Source: Rhizophagus sp. LPA8_4_AMF (Eukaryota > Glomeromycota > Glomeromycetes > Glomerales > Glomeraceae). Taken from it: a stretch of 64,000 bases of DNA. The notes beneath the pieces were generated by a model. That model worked only from the letters and a program-made list of their open reading frames with translations. It made no database searches and was not told the origin of the DNA. The stretch covers positions 1 through 64,000 of the forward strand of contig JADRCO010000032.1 of NCBI GenBank assembly GCA_021464525.1. The letters run 5' to 3'. The first letter of the stretch is position 1. Each line of letters opens with the position of its first letter. The position numbers were made by a program, and so were the translations under genes. Shown here one piece after another: positions 12,758-24,581 of the stretch.

Positions 12758-12793
12758 ACGCGTCATTATAATATTAGTTTAAAAAAAACGCGT
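12758..12793. promoter_or_regulatory. two ACGCGT (MCB-like) boxes upstream of the coiled-coil gene
   Basis: ACGCGT occurs at 12758-12763 and 12788-12793, thirty bases apart and about 140-175 bases before the ATG at 12935. In yeasts this word is the MluI cell-cycle box bound by MBF to drive G1/S genes. Use here is inference; the hexamer should be rare in DNA this AT-rich. Confidence 0.35.
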
Positions 12794-12934
12794 CTAGACT
12801 TAATAAATAGCAAAACTTATATGTGCGCTGTCGATCATAACTCCAAAAATTTTTTACCTTTAAAAGGTACGTTAAACCGAAAGAGAACTACAACTAAACT
12901 TTGATTGGAATAGTTCCAAGTAAAACTTACAAAA

Positions 12935-14147
12935 ATGTTTCCTCATTGTTTTCATGTTAATTCACAAGAATCATATCAGGTAGTTAATGTAATTACAGTA
13001 TGTAAATAAAAGAAAAAAAAAATATGAAAACCCCCAAATTTTTAAAATTTTATTTTATAAAAAGCCATCGTTCGATAAACAACGTCCTAGTTCGATGGAT
13101 GATCTCTTGGCACATTCTAATTTTTTGTCAAATTACTTGTCTCAACCGAATATTGCTGAATTACAGAACAAAGAGCGAGTTGATAAGAATATTTGTACTT
13201 CATGTAATCATCAAATTAAACCTGCTGATGATTTCAATTTGTCCAAATTATTCGATTGCGTTCTAGCTCCTAGTATTGTTGATTATAATAAATTATTGAC
13301 AAGAATTGATAATATTCTTAAACATTTCACAACATTACATAATCAACATCATGATTATATAATGAATATTAAAGAGGAATTAAATACTTTTCGAGAAACT
13401 ATGACTAATCAAATTAATATGCATGAGGAAGCTTTGGAAAAACGTATTGAAGAGATATTTGCGCGCTCATGTAATTAATATATATAATGATTTTTACTTT
13501 TCCAATAATCTTTATTCTACTAATTAAAATTATTTAGTGGAAGCAAATAGAGAAAAATATCAAAATTTCATTAAGGAAGAAATTTCTAAACAATCAACTT
13601 TCATTTTATCTCAAATAAATGATTCTTTTACCACTCTTGTTGATCGAATTCCACAAGATAAATATATACAAATTAATTCTTTGAATCAATTATTTTCTAA
13701 TGAAATTACAAAGGAATCATCTGAACATCGTTATTCATTTGAGCATGTATATGAACGATCTCAAGTAAGATGTAATCTTTTACATTGCATTTTGTTTTAT
13801 TAACCAAATAAAATCATTAATATTCACGAAAAATGTGAAGAATGTAATAAATATGGAGGATATAATCGATTCCACCATAATCTCAAATTCTATTCATTCC
13901 CGCAATATGGATGGTTCCAATTTGACATCAAATTTTACAGATATGCAAGAAAAAGAAATGAATTATATCGTACCTACAAGTTCAACAAATTCGATTATTG
14001 ATGTCGTCAAATCAGAGTGTAAGTATTTTTAATTCAATTTTCGTGTTTCTATAAACTTGGTAATCAAAACAATTTATAGTTGCAGATAATTCAGCACGTC
14101 ATGTTGCACAATTAAATAAGATGTCTCTCGAAAATATTATTCTTTAA
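12935..14147 (+). CDS. uncharacterised coiled-coil protein with a CxxC motif
   Basis: Five exons (12935-12979, 13065-13470, 13538-13764, 13841-14018, 14080-14147) join in frame to 307 residues. The second exon carries C-T-S-C near residue 50, then a helical, Glu/Lys/Asn-rich stretch (about 75-190) with heptad-like spacing typical of a coiled coil. The last third is Ser/Asn/Thr-rich and probably disordered. No known family is recognised. The fourth-exon acceptor (GTGAAG at 13835-13840) is weak, so that boundary is the least certain; the alternative frame there soon hits a stop. Two ACGCGT boxes upstream hint at cell-cycle-linked expression, but this is inference. Confidence 0.6.
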
Positions 14148-15414
14148 CTATAATACAAAGTATAAACAAATATATAGTTTGTTATATTTAATGTTTCAAC
14201 AACGTATTATCAATCCAATCAATTTCAATAAATATTATAATTGATTCACTCTCTAATGTTATTATTAAATAAATTATAATGATCAATCAAATTATTGTAT
14301 CTTTGAAAACGAAAACAATTACCTTATGTAGAATTAAATTATTTGCAGAAGATATTTTAAAAATTTTTATTTTTTATATTATTGTAAGAAAAATATTTTG
14401 AATTAAGTATTTACGTTGTTAAACGAAAAGAAAGAACTTCTGCAATTAAATTAACTTTTTTTTCTCCTTGCAGATCAATGGATCAAAACATTATTGCCCC
14501 TGCAGTTTTGGAAAGAAACCAATTTATTTATTTATGTATCGTACAATCTGTCTTGCCATAAACCGAATTTTTATTTAACGAATAATTATTTGATATAACG
14601 TGGATCTTCAACATGGTATATAAATCACCAAAGTCATATTTATTATTATAAATATTATATTATAACGAATTTTTATTATACTGTTGAATTCTTCGAATAA
14701 TAATAATTCAGGCCAAAAATGAAATAATTGTATATCAAATAATATTATACCGAATATTTTGATTTTTTTTTCAATGACCCGACTATAGAGTGAAGAATTG
14801 ACTATATAATTAAGAGCCGAATATATGTATTAACTTTTATTATCGTAAAAGATATATATATATATATACTTGTATTATATCAATTGATTATATTAGCAGT
14901 TAGGGGTTTTTTGTTTATTTTTTTTAATCCGAAGGTTGATCAATAACCAAAATTTGGCCAAATACCAGAAAACTAGGTCAAAATTATATTCTAAAGATTA
15001 CATACAATGTGAATAACTATTACCGTATATTTTAATTTTCTAATTAAGTTTAAGAAATTCAATAATGTTATCATTTTTAATCAAAAAAATAAATAAATAA
15101 ATGAAATAAAAATGATGTTATATAACTTTGTTTATTGTTAAAATCAAAACTACCGGATATATTATTTTATTGACATTCTTGGTACTTCTGAATAAACAAT
15201 ATATTAATATTATAGTTTTTCAGCGTCTTAATCCTCACAATTACAAGTTTTTACAATATTTGTTTTATTATATAAATTCAATGGATAAAGAAAGGATTAA
15301 ATACAAAATACTTATATAAACATATGTAAACAATAATACTAGATAAACTAAATAATAATGAATTTCAAAAATTATAGAAAAGGGTAACCAAATTTGTTAT
15401 ACAGTATTTCCATA
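14148..15414. other. intergenic, convergent 3' ends
   Basis: This AT-rich spacer lies between two genes that converge. A short frame at about 14469-14552 follows a good 3' splice-site-like sequence (TTTTCTCCTTGCAG) but codes for only ~27 residues and has no partner exon, so it is not called. Nothing else is supported. Confidence 0.5.
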
Positions 15415-16499
15415 TTAAAATTTATGCACTTGATTTTGAGCATATCCAAGTTCTTTCAATATACCTTCAACAGATCCTTGAGACCTATCACGTGCTTTTG
15501 GTCCACTAATATGACGCATCATCCTATAATAAAATACAAAATTTTTTACGAGTAAGAACATATCATAATAATAATAATAAATTTATTAACGGAAAAAAAT
15601 ATGTCATACCCTCCCGGTCCACAAACTAATACAAGAACATCATCACTTGGAGCAGGGATATTTTCCTTTACCATTTCCTGACTTACAAATCCAGTACCTT
15701 GCGTCCAATTTTCTTTTGGTGGATTATCAAGTGTATAATAAATTTTAAACTGTTCTGGATTTTCTTTCGATAATTGTTCCAATTCTTCATGAAGAAGAAT
15801 ATCTTCTTTTGTTATATTCGCATAAACTAAATATATTTTTGTTTTATCTTCTGGATTTCGAAGTATACAATCGATTAATTGATGCCTACGTTTTTTAAAA
15901 GTGTAAACAATTAGAATGTTGTCTAATAAAGAATCCAAGATTTTTTAAATACATACATTGGAGTTATTCCTGTTCCACCACAAATCTATGTTAAAAAAAA
16001 TTATTAGTTTATCAAAGTAGTGATAAAAAAAAAATATGTATAATATATGTTATTTTTCAACCATTCCAATGTGTTTTTTCATATTCGCCGTATAAGGTAA
16101 AGTAACAATAGGACCTTTAACGTCAATTTTATCACCAACTTTTAAACTATGAATAAATTTAGACATATGTCCATTATCATATCTTTTTACCATTAAATCA
16201 ATATGGTTTAATTCATTAACAAGACTAATTGGTGTATATGGTCTCACTATTTGTGAGGAATCATCTTTAACAAGCACACAAGAAGCAATTGGAGCTGGTT
16301 CTTTTAATGGTTTTTGAAAATTTAATCGAAATATACTTGTATTATGATTATATGGTGTTATCTTACTAACAGTTAAAGGAATAAATTTTTCTGGTGTTAA
16401 TGATGATAATGATTTTTTTTTTGAATAATCAAGAGAAGTTTTGTAGAGTGTAAATCCACCCACTCCAACTAATCCTGTTATAACAACTTTTTTCCACAT
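15415..16499 (-). CDS. MCR1: mitochondrial NADH-cytochrome b5 reductase
   Basis: Four exons (16499-16062, 15985-15957, 15885-15610, 15523-15415) give 283 residues, the normal length for MCR1/CBR1 proteins. A hydrophobic N-terminal anchor (about 5-19) would hold it in the mitochondrial outer membrane. The FAD-binding motif R-P-Y-T-P is at 86-90. The NADH-binding motif C-G-G-T-G-I-T-P is at 148-155 and begins exactly at the second exon. C-G-P-G-G is at 244-248, and the C-terminal F is present. The enzyme passes electrons from NADH through FAD to cytochrome b5 for lipid and sterol desaturation and redox protection. One exon is only 29 bases long. It diverges from the coiled-coil gene at 16682. 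MCR1 is preferred over the ER form CBR1 because of the short positively flanked anchor, but the two are hard to separate by eye. Confidence 0.93.
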
Positions 16500-16681
16500 G
16501 TTTGAATTATTTAACTCCTCTTAACGTATTAAAATGTTAAAAGGAATAAAAAAATTTTTCGAACTATTTAATCATTTCATATGAATTATAAGCTCATCCT
16601 TGTTACACCAGATTGATAAATCATTTTCAATGTTTAAATTCGAATCTGATTCAACTATATTTCTTTACACGATTCTCTATT
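16500..16681. promoter_or_regulatory. shared 182-bp divergent promoter region
   Basis: Only 182 bases separate the start codons of the cytochrome b5 reductase gene (minus) and the coiled-coil gene (plus), so both promoters must lie here or overlap the genes. No recognised factor site stands out. Confidence 0.5.
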
Positions 16682-17967
16682 ATGGAACCCGATTTGTACT
16701 TGGAAAAAAGGTCTACCCTTGCTAGTCTTATTAGTTCATTCCAACCAAAATTTATATCGCGTATTTGCTCCTTTTTCTTAATAATTTGTTTGAGTTTTAT
16801 ATAAAGACGAATATATTATACTGAACTTTTTAGAATTATTCCTTTTGACACTTATTCTTTTCACAGGTTCTTCAACACAAAATAATGAATTGAATCAAAA
16901 AGTCATCCCTCAACAAAAAAATGAATCGAGTTCTCAGGAAGATCTGAGATGTCATGATCGTCTATATTTGATGCAACAAAAATCAGAGCAATATCGAAAT
17001 GAAATATCAAGGTTAATTATTGATAACCATTTTGAGTGATCTGATTCAAATAAATTTACCATGATTTAAGTTAGATTGAAAAAGGCAATCGATGTTCGGA
17101 AATCTACTTTATTATATAAGGAACATATCACGAAAAGAAACAATGCCCTTGAAGAAAATTTATTGTTCGTAATTTAAATTATTAAAATTATTTTAAATAT
17201 ATTGATCTTATTTAATTGAACTTTATTGATATATTTGTCAATTATCAGAAATGTATATGAGATTATAACAGAAAGTATTACTCATTCATTTGGTTCAATA
17301 CGTGAAATCTATAATTCATTACGACACGTGATTGATGATGATGATAAAGCTCTTGATAAAGCAAATGATGAAGGTAAATTTATACGTTATTTTTACATAA
17401 GAAATTTGATTTATTAACATATGATCTTAAATATTATAGCAAATAAAGCGATACAAGAAATCCAGGAACTTTGTAAAAAGATAAATGATTTAAAGCAACA
17501 AAATGGATTTCCTTGGAGTATATTAGATAATACGCGTAATCAAGGTAAAAATTAATAGTGGTTCCAATTTTCAAAAATTACTAATGATATTAGATGAGCG
17601 CGGTCCAGTAGGTAAGGATGAAGACGTCATGGATATAGATGTAAGGTACGGATAACAATTTGATTTAAATTTATTTAATTTATATTGACTTTATTGATTA
17701 ATATTATAAATTCTTTTTAAAGTAACGATAAAGACATGATCGCAAATATAGATCTGAAAACTTTGTTAGAACAATACGATAAAACGGAATCTCTCGTTGA
17801 TGAATTATCGAATGACCTTGAACAATTGGAAAGGTATTTAAATGATTTCTTAAATTTATTTTTTTAATATTATTTATTGAAATATATCACTTTCTTCATT
17901 TAGTTCCAAAGATGAAATGATTTTATGGAAATTTTCGCATGCGAAAAATTCTTCAAACTTACTATAA
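16682..17967 (+). CDS. uncharacterised coiled-coil protein, eight exons
   Basis: Eight exons (16682-16760, 16867-17011, 17075-17164, 17249-17373, 17440-17544, 17594-17645, 17723-17833, 17904-17967) close in frame to 256 residues. Much of it is predicted helix with heptad-like Leu/Ile spacing: Q-K-S-E-Q-Y-R-N-E-I-S-R-L, N-K-A-I-Q-E-I-Q-E-L, and L-L-E-Q-Y-D-K-T-E-S-L-V-D-E-L. It looks like a small structural coiled-coil subunit, but the family is not recognised. The first donor (GTATTT) and third donor (GTTCGT) are weak; they were chosen because they alone keep the frame, so those two boundaries could be wrong. Confidence 0.65.
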
Positions 17968-18251
17968 TCTTGTTCTTGTCATTATAAATATTCAACAACA
18001 ATATTATTTGAACTCATACCAATATCTAATGTAACTAATGAGACGTGGATAATATAATTAATATCCTGTCTGTATTCAATATTCTGTGATGTACTTTTAG
18101 TATGTAAAAGGGTATTCATTATTTTTATTTATGATTATAATAATATTAAATATTTTTTTTTTTTTTTTTTGTTTTTAAATTATTTAATAATTAATAAATA
18201 TTTTACATATATAATATATAATTACAATTAAGTCAAAGTAAAATAGATTTT

Positions 18252-19645
18252 TTATTCTTGTTTTTCCTCTAATGGTTGACTCTCTTGTTGACGTTCTTCA
18301 CTGGCTGTCATGCGATGCCAAACATATTCTTGAGCAATTGTTTTAACAGCTAATTTTATCGCTTGAACCATCTTTAACTCAACCCATTCATTATCTTCAT
18401 TGGGAATATCTAGCCAGTTAACAGGTAATGCTTGTGAAACAGTCTTAAAGGTTAGTTTATGAGTTGGATCAGTGAGAACAATAACGTAAAATAGGTATTG
18501 TTCAGAATCCGTTGATGTTTCGCTATTTGTTGGTAAAGAGCAAGGATTTGCTTTTGTGGGTTGAATTGCCATGAAAACGGGACAAGTTGTTGTTGGAATA
18601 TCTCTTAATAACTCTTGTTGATCTTGTTCTTTGATTTTTTCACTTATTGAAGGAGGTGGTTTATAATGTTTCTTGATCATTTGTTCAATATTAGCCTAAA
18701 AATTGTTAATTCTTACAAATCAATTATAATATAATTAGATAAAATTAAGATATAAAAATCTTTTAATTACCTTTGCAATTCCACCAGCTTCAATAAAACC
18801 TTCACAAACATTTAATTCTCTGTGCATTTCATCTTCTGAATCATACTTTATTGATTCATTGCCTTTTCTTACTACAATATCTCCACCCTCAACTTGTTCC
18901 ATTATTTTCATGAATGCTGTATACACAAGGGATTCTAGTCCAACATATCCTACCATATCATGTGTTAACCATACTTCCACTATCTCATATTGTGAAATTG
19001 GAGGCACTACAGCATTGACTACAGTTGTAAGAGTACTTAATCCTAGATTTCTTAGATCAGTTCCTTTAAAATAACAATAAAGAATGTTAAATTATAATTC
19101 TAATAATAATGATTATAAATAAACGACAAATCATTAAATGATATGATTGATGAACCTATTTTTCCAATTGCTTCCTTATTTAGAATTCCGCGGAACTTTT
19201 CTTCAAATTTCTTAGTTCCTTCATTTGTGCGTACATTTTCAACTGTAGCTAATGCTTCTTTAACAGAAGAATCAACAACAGTACTTGCAGTCTTGTAAGC
19301 TGTAGAAGCTGACGCTAATAGACCTCCCCAAGACCAAGCTCCCTCTTGTTTTTGTTCTTGAGTTTCACTTGATATTTGTTGTTGGTTTTGTTTTTGTTGT
19401 TGTGGAAGTGGTTGTGGTGGCTGTTCCGGTTGTTCTGCCAAACTACTTTGATTATCTCCTCCTTTAGACGAACTATTATTTTGAGCGTTAAACTGGTCAA
19501 GAAAATCAAGAACTGATTGAGTATCAGCAGGTGGTTGTCCTCCTTCTGGGTTAGTAGCAGTTGTTTGAGAATAGTTATCTAATGTTTCAAGAAACTGAAG
19601 GACGTCTTCACCAGCATTTGAGGTTGGTGGTTTTGTTTCAGTCAT
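18252..19645 (-). CDS. MTC1: MTC1 family protein (maintenance of telomere capping 1)
   Basis: Three exons (19645-19156, 19063-18771, 18695-18252) give 408 residues. Family features are an N-terminal V-L-Q-F-L-E-T-L segment followed by Gln/Pro-rich linker, the W-S-W-G-G-L-L-A-S-A-S-T-A-Y-K-T block near 130-150, and a conserved core with P-P-I-S-Q-Y-E, T-H-D-M-V-G-Y and V-E-G-G-D. These are the signatures of the fungal family that includes yeast Mtc1 (DUF5427). Yeast Mtc1 was named from a telomere-capping genetic screen, but the protein localises to early Golgi/COPI vesicles. An upstream in-frame ATG (19696) would add 17 residues; the start at 19645 (M-T-E-T-K) is preferred because the family begins close to it. 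Confidence 0.85.
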
Positions 19646-19850
19646 TGTATTATATCTACTTTTTTCTCGATGGGTAATGAAGAGAATTGTGTTCACCTGA
19701 TCTACGTGATCTATATTTATCTAAGTATCAGTCAGTATCACGTGTTTCTTTGCCTTTGATAAGGTCGGCTCGGTTGCTACGCCGTAGTTCACTGCGGTTC
19801 TCCACCTTTCATAATTATTTAAATATTTTATTTAGATTGATAATCGAAAT
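19646..19850. promoter_or_regulatory. divergent MTC1/BRO1 promoter with CACGTG box
   Basis: The 205-base spacer between the two start codons is less AT-rich than most spacers here. It contains a palindromic CACGTG at 19739-19744, the E-box bound by bHLH factors such as Cbf1 and Pho4 in yeasts. Which gene it serves is unknown. Confidence 0.4.
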
Positions 19851-22800
19851 ATGAACCAAAGTCCAACAATTCATGTTCCAACAAAAAGGACAGACGAAGT
19901 TGATTGGGCAAGTCCTCTTAAGAGATATATTCAAACAACATATCAAGAGGATCCAGAAAAATATGCAGACGAAGTTAATTCAATTCACCGTCTAAGACAA
20001 GATATGAGAGGTGCTGGTAAGGATCTAACTGGAAGAGATTTATTATATCGATATTATGGCCAGTTAGAGTTACTTGATTTAAGGTTCCCTGTTGATGAAA
20101 ACCATATTAGAGTTTCCTTCACATGGTATTAAGTAATTTTCAATTATAATGAAATTTTTTTACAAGTGAATTTTTTGATTTTTTGATGATTTATATTTTG
20201 GAATTATATGAAATTATTTTAGGTACGACGCTTTTACTCTTAAATCTACTTCTCAGTTTTCACTTGCATATGAAAAAGCAAGCACAATTTTCAATATTGC
20301 TTCTGTCTTATCTGCAATTGCTGCTTCTCAAAATCGATCTGAATCTGAAGGTTTAAAACGCGCTTTCAATTTTTTCCAAGCTTCTGCTGGAATGTATACT
20401 TATATAAATGATAACTTTTTGCACGCTCCTTCAACTGATTTAAGTCGTGATACTGTGAAGTTGCTTTCACAACTAATGCTTACACAGGCTCAAGAATGTT
20501 TCTTAGAGCAAAGTTTAGTAAAAAATAAACCTGCTTTGATAGCTAAATTAGCCGCTCAGGCTGGTTGGTCTTACGGAAATGTTGTTGAAAATATGGGTGA
20601 TCTTGTAGGTCGTAGCGTATTTGACAGGAGTTGGCTGACGATTTGTCAGGTACAGCATAAAATATATCAAAATATTACAAAATTTAATTTATATCAGAAA
20701 TTGCAGTAACCCAAATTATTTTGACTTTGCTTCAGATAAAACAAAAATATCTTTCATCTATTGCACAATATCAAAAATCTTTGGCTTGTGAAGGGGAGGG
20801 TAAATATGGGGAATGTGTTGGTCGTCTCACCATTGCGGAGACTTTGGCTAAAGATGCAAATAAACTTTCCAACAGTTTTGTATCATCCTTTTCGCCGACT
20901 GTAACTCAAACTCTCCCTCCAGATGCTGCAACTTCATTACAAGAACTTATAAAGTCAAATCTTGCACTGATTACGGAGAAAAAAAATTCCGCTACAAAGG
21001 ATAATGATATTGTGTACCATGAAATTGTACCTCAAGAAAGTGTAATTCCGCCTATAGATAAGTTGAATGCAGTTAAACAAATGCCAATACAAGAATTATA
21101 TGGAAATAATGAGATTCAAAAAGTTATTGGACAAGATATTTTCCATCGACTTATTCCATTGTCGGTTCATGAATCCGCATCGTTATATTCAGAAGAAAAG
21201 GCTAAAATAGTTCGTAGTGAAACTGAGAGATGTGATATTTCTAATGGCGAATTAGAAGCTGCTTTAGAATATATGAAATTACCAAAAATTCTTGGAAAAT
21301 TTAAGACTAGTAATAATGATGAATCTCGATATTTGAATGAATTGGCATCACCCAGTCTTGAAGTTAAACAGTGGGCTCAATTGATAAAAACAGAAGAAGA
21401 ACAAAGTGGTACAATTAAAGATTTACAAACAAATTTAAATGGTTTAAAAAGTAGAGCGAAGGAAATTTTAGATGAAATTTCTAAAACATTAGAAAATGAT
21501 CATCGAGATTACGACATTATGAAGGTAAAAATTTTTTGTATAATAATTCAATTCCCCCTATTCCGAAAGTTATTATAAATAACAATTATTACTTAATAAT
21601 TAGGCAAAACATGGTGATTTATGGACACAGACTTCACCTATTACTTCTTATCGACAAGACTTTCTTAATCATAGTAGTACACTTGAAAAAGCCGCAAATT
21701 CCGATCAGCATCTGCTTCAAAGATACAATCATTATTTTAATGATATTATGATTTTACAAAAAGGCGAAAATAGTGATGATTTAGAAAAAATATTTGCAGA
21801 AGCATTAGCACTCTCTGTAAATGTTAATAATGATACATTTGCAGGAGGTAGGAGAGTGAGCAACGCGGAAAGTTTGTTAGATGTAGATACGTCGAAACCT
21901 GAGGAAGATATTAGTACTAAATTACATAAAGTCGAAGAATGTTTAAGTACTTTAAATAAAGTTAGAAAAGAACGAATGGATACATTAAATGATTTAAAAG
22001 AAAAGGTTAAAAAAACTATTATCATCATTAATTATATTGATAAAAAATTAATATGTATTTATAGTTATTATTTTTTTTTTTTTATTATTATTATTATATA
22101 GACACATCAAGATGATATATCCCATCTTTTAATCCTAAATAAGAAGTCACAAAATATTGAACCACAACTTTTTGCAACTGAGCTTGAAAAATTCTCTCCA
22201 TATCGTAATCGTATAACCGCCAGTATTCATCATCAACAAGTTTTATTACAAGATCTGACAACTAATTATAAAAGCTTAATGGAAAATGATGACGCAAAGA
22301 AATTACAAACACGATGGGATTATGCTGAACAAGGAAGAAGAGATGTCTGTGATCGGTTGAGAAAAGCAAAAGATGGTTACCTTGAGGTTAAAGAAGGCTT
22401 GAGGTAAACTCTTACTTATTAGTCATGATATTTTTGTTTTGTTATTTAATTAAGACTTATATAATAATGATAAAATTATAGGAAGGGAATTCAATTTTAT
22501 GCTGATTTGAATGATCTTATTGAAAATCTTTCCAAGAATATACATCAATATACAATAGCTCGTCAAAAAGAACGTAATGAATTATTACAATCTATTCAAA
22601 CTCAAGAACAGCAAAGAGTTAAAGATCAAATAAATAAACTCATATCGCCAAACACGCCATCTTCTAATCAAGCAATAAATAGTTATGATTCTATGGCTCA
22701 ACTGACAGAAGAAGCAAATAAATTGTCAATCAATAATACTTTACCAATTGACAATAGAAATTTAAATACTTCAAGTTTATCAACAATATCACAGACTAAA

Positions 22801-24087
22801 TCTAATGCTACCAATTTCTACAATACTACATCCCAACCTTATGTACCGAGTACACCATCACCTATCCGAAAAGACTCTTACCCTAATGCTTCAGCACCTT
22901 ATGTTCCTATAGCTCCTCCAAAACCATCTGCACCACCTGCTTTAGTAGGTCTGGGTTCTTCACAAAGGTCTATTTCATCAATATATATGACAGACTCTTC
23001 CTCTCCAAAATCACAAGGCCCACCTATACCTCCTATACCTTCTGAATATCAGTCACAACAGAATAATATGTTTAATTCACATCAACCTGCATCAATCTCT
23101 CAATTACAGCAGCTCCCACAACAATCACCATCAATTTTACATACTCACGGTCAGTATACAAGACCACTGCAACTACCGCCTCAACAAATATCGCAGCAGA
23201 TACAGCCACAACAACAATTACAACCACAACAACAGTTACAACAACCACCACCACAACAACAGTTACAACAACCACCACCACAACAACAGTTACAGCAACC
23301 ACCACCACAACAGTTACCACCACAACAACCACCTCAACAACAGCCGCAACAACCACAGCAACAACAGCTATATCAACAACCACAGCAACAACAGCTATAT
23401 CAACAACCACAGCAGCAACAGCTATATCAACAACCACAGCAACAACAGCTACATCAACAACCACCGCCGCCGCAACAACCACTACATCATCATCTACCAC
23501 CACAACAGCTAACACCACACCAGCTACCACAACTACCGTTGCAACCACAACCACCACAACCACAAGCTTCTCAATTTCAAACTTATCAGCAACATGGTCA
23601 ACAACCTTCTCAACAATCATACTCGAGACCGTCAAGCACATACGTTATGCAAACACCTCCTCAAACACCTCCACAACCAATGCAGCCTTCTTACTCATCA
23701 GCGAACTTCCAATACTCTCAACAATCATCACAACCGACGACAAATTTGACATCGTTGCCTCCAACTCCACAGCCACAGCAATTGCCTACTCAATATCGCC
23801 AACCATCATTTGATAATTATGCTAATCAGACAAGTCAATACTATACTAGTCAGTCATCGCCAGGAAATCAATATCTTCCACATCAATTATCACAATATTC
23901 TGGAGCCCAAACTCAAGGATTCAATAATCATCCTCAAGCTCAACAAGCACCTCATACACAACAAAATACTTACCAATCTAATATGCAACATCCACAAGGG
24001 AATTTTCAACCTGCAACAAGTTATCCTGCTTATTCTTATAATCAACAACAAACTCAACAGCAAAGTAAATCATTGTTAGATGATTAA
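19851..24087 (+). CDS. BRO1: BRO1/ALIX family ESCRT-associated protein
   Basis: Six exons (19851-20125, 20223-20649, 20736-21524, 21604-22005, 22102-22403, 22482-24087) give 1266 residues. The first ~390 residues are a BRO1 domain (starting with K-R-T-D-E-V-D-W, with R-R/R-Y-Y-G-Q-L and F-T-W-Y-D-A-F motifs), which in the family binds the ESCRT-III subunit Snf7/CHMP4. Residues ~400-800 form the helical V domain that binds YPxL-type peptides and ubiquitin. The C-terminal ~450 residues are Pro/Gln-rich, with an almost pure Gln/Pro tract at about 930-1100. In yeast, Bro1 recruits the deubiquitinase Doa4 to endosomes during multivesicular-body sorting. The protein is longer than yeast Bro1 (844), entirely through the tail. 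Rim20/PalA is the related alternative, but the long proline-rich tail favours BRO1/ALIX. Confidence 0.9.
23200..23545 (+). repeat. CAA/CAG/CCA codon repeat in the BRO1 tail
   Basis: Nested tandem repeats within the last exon encode Gln/Pro runs. One unit (codons for Q-Q-L-Q-Q-P-P-P-Q) recurs about three times, followed by a 24-base unit (codons for L-Y-Q-Q-P-Q-Q-Q) about four times. The near identity of the 24-base units suggests recent slippage or unequal exchange. Confidence 0.75.
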
Positions 24088-24581
24088 ATATTATATTATA
24101 ATAGTGTTATGATAGTATAGAATATATATATATACCTCGATATTATTTATTTATTTTTATTTGTGTACTACAATATTTATGAGGAAAAAAAATGATATCG
24201 CATAATTATCAATAAATTAATTTTTTTTTCATAAAAATAAATATTTTTTTTATATAGTGCTTAAATTGGTAAAAATAATACAATGAAAGAGTACAATCAA
24301 TTCTATTTTTTTTTTTTTTTTTAAAAAAAAAATAAATAATCTATAAAAAAAAAAATAATACAAAATAAAATAAAAATAAAATAAATTGCCATGTTATGAA
24401 ATTATATAAATAAAAACATTTTTTTTTTTTTTCTTAAAACAGATATTTAAGAATCCAGCTCTTTAAATAAGAATTTTTTTTTAAAGAAAAAAAATCTATC
24501 ATGTTATTTTAAGCAAATGCAAAAAAAAAATATTAAATATGCAAATTATCCTTGAAATTTTTTCTGTAATGAAATTAATAG
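24088..24581. other. convergent 3' intergenic region
   Basis: This AT-rich spacer with A and T homopolymers lies between the converging BRO1 and Ser-rich genes. No gene or clear element is visible. Confidence 0.5.

Larger units (their letters stand above)
9216..12934. other. long low-complexity intergenic region
   Basis: The region holds long A and T runs (about 9468-9540), a ~43-base poly(A) tract (about 10345-10387), and an (AT)n/(ATAC)n microsatellite (about 11991-12045). One 56-codon reading frame at 11522-11692 is listed separately as weak. A protein-like fragment on the minus strand (about 11054-10911) is interrupted and was not called as a gene. Nothing else is supported. Confidence 0.6.

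Noticed and set aside
15128-15319. Plus-strand 63-codon frame
   Set aside because: Ile/Tyr/Lys-rich composition expected of AT-rich non-coding DNA, with no splice partner or family.
23072-23641. Minus-strand 189-codon Val/Ala-rich frame
   Set aside because: It is the antisense shadow of the Gln/Pro codon repeat in BRO1.
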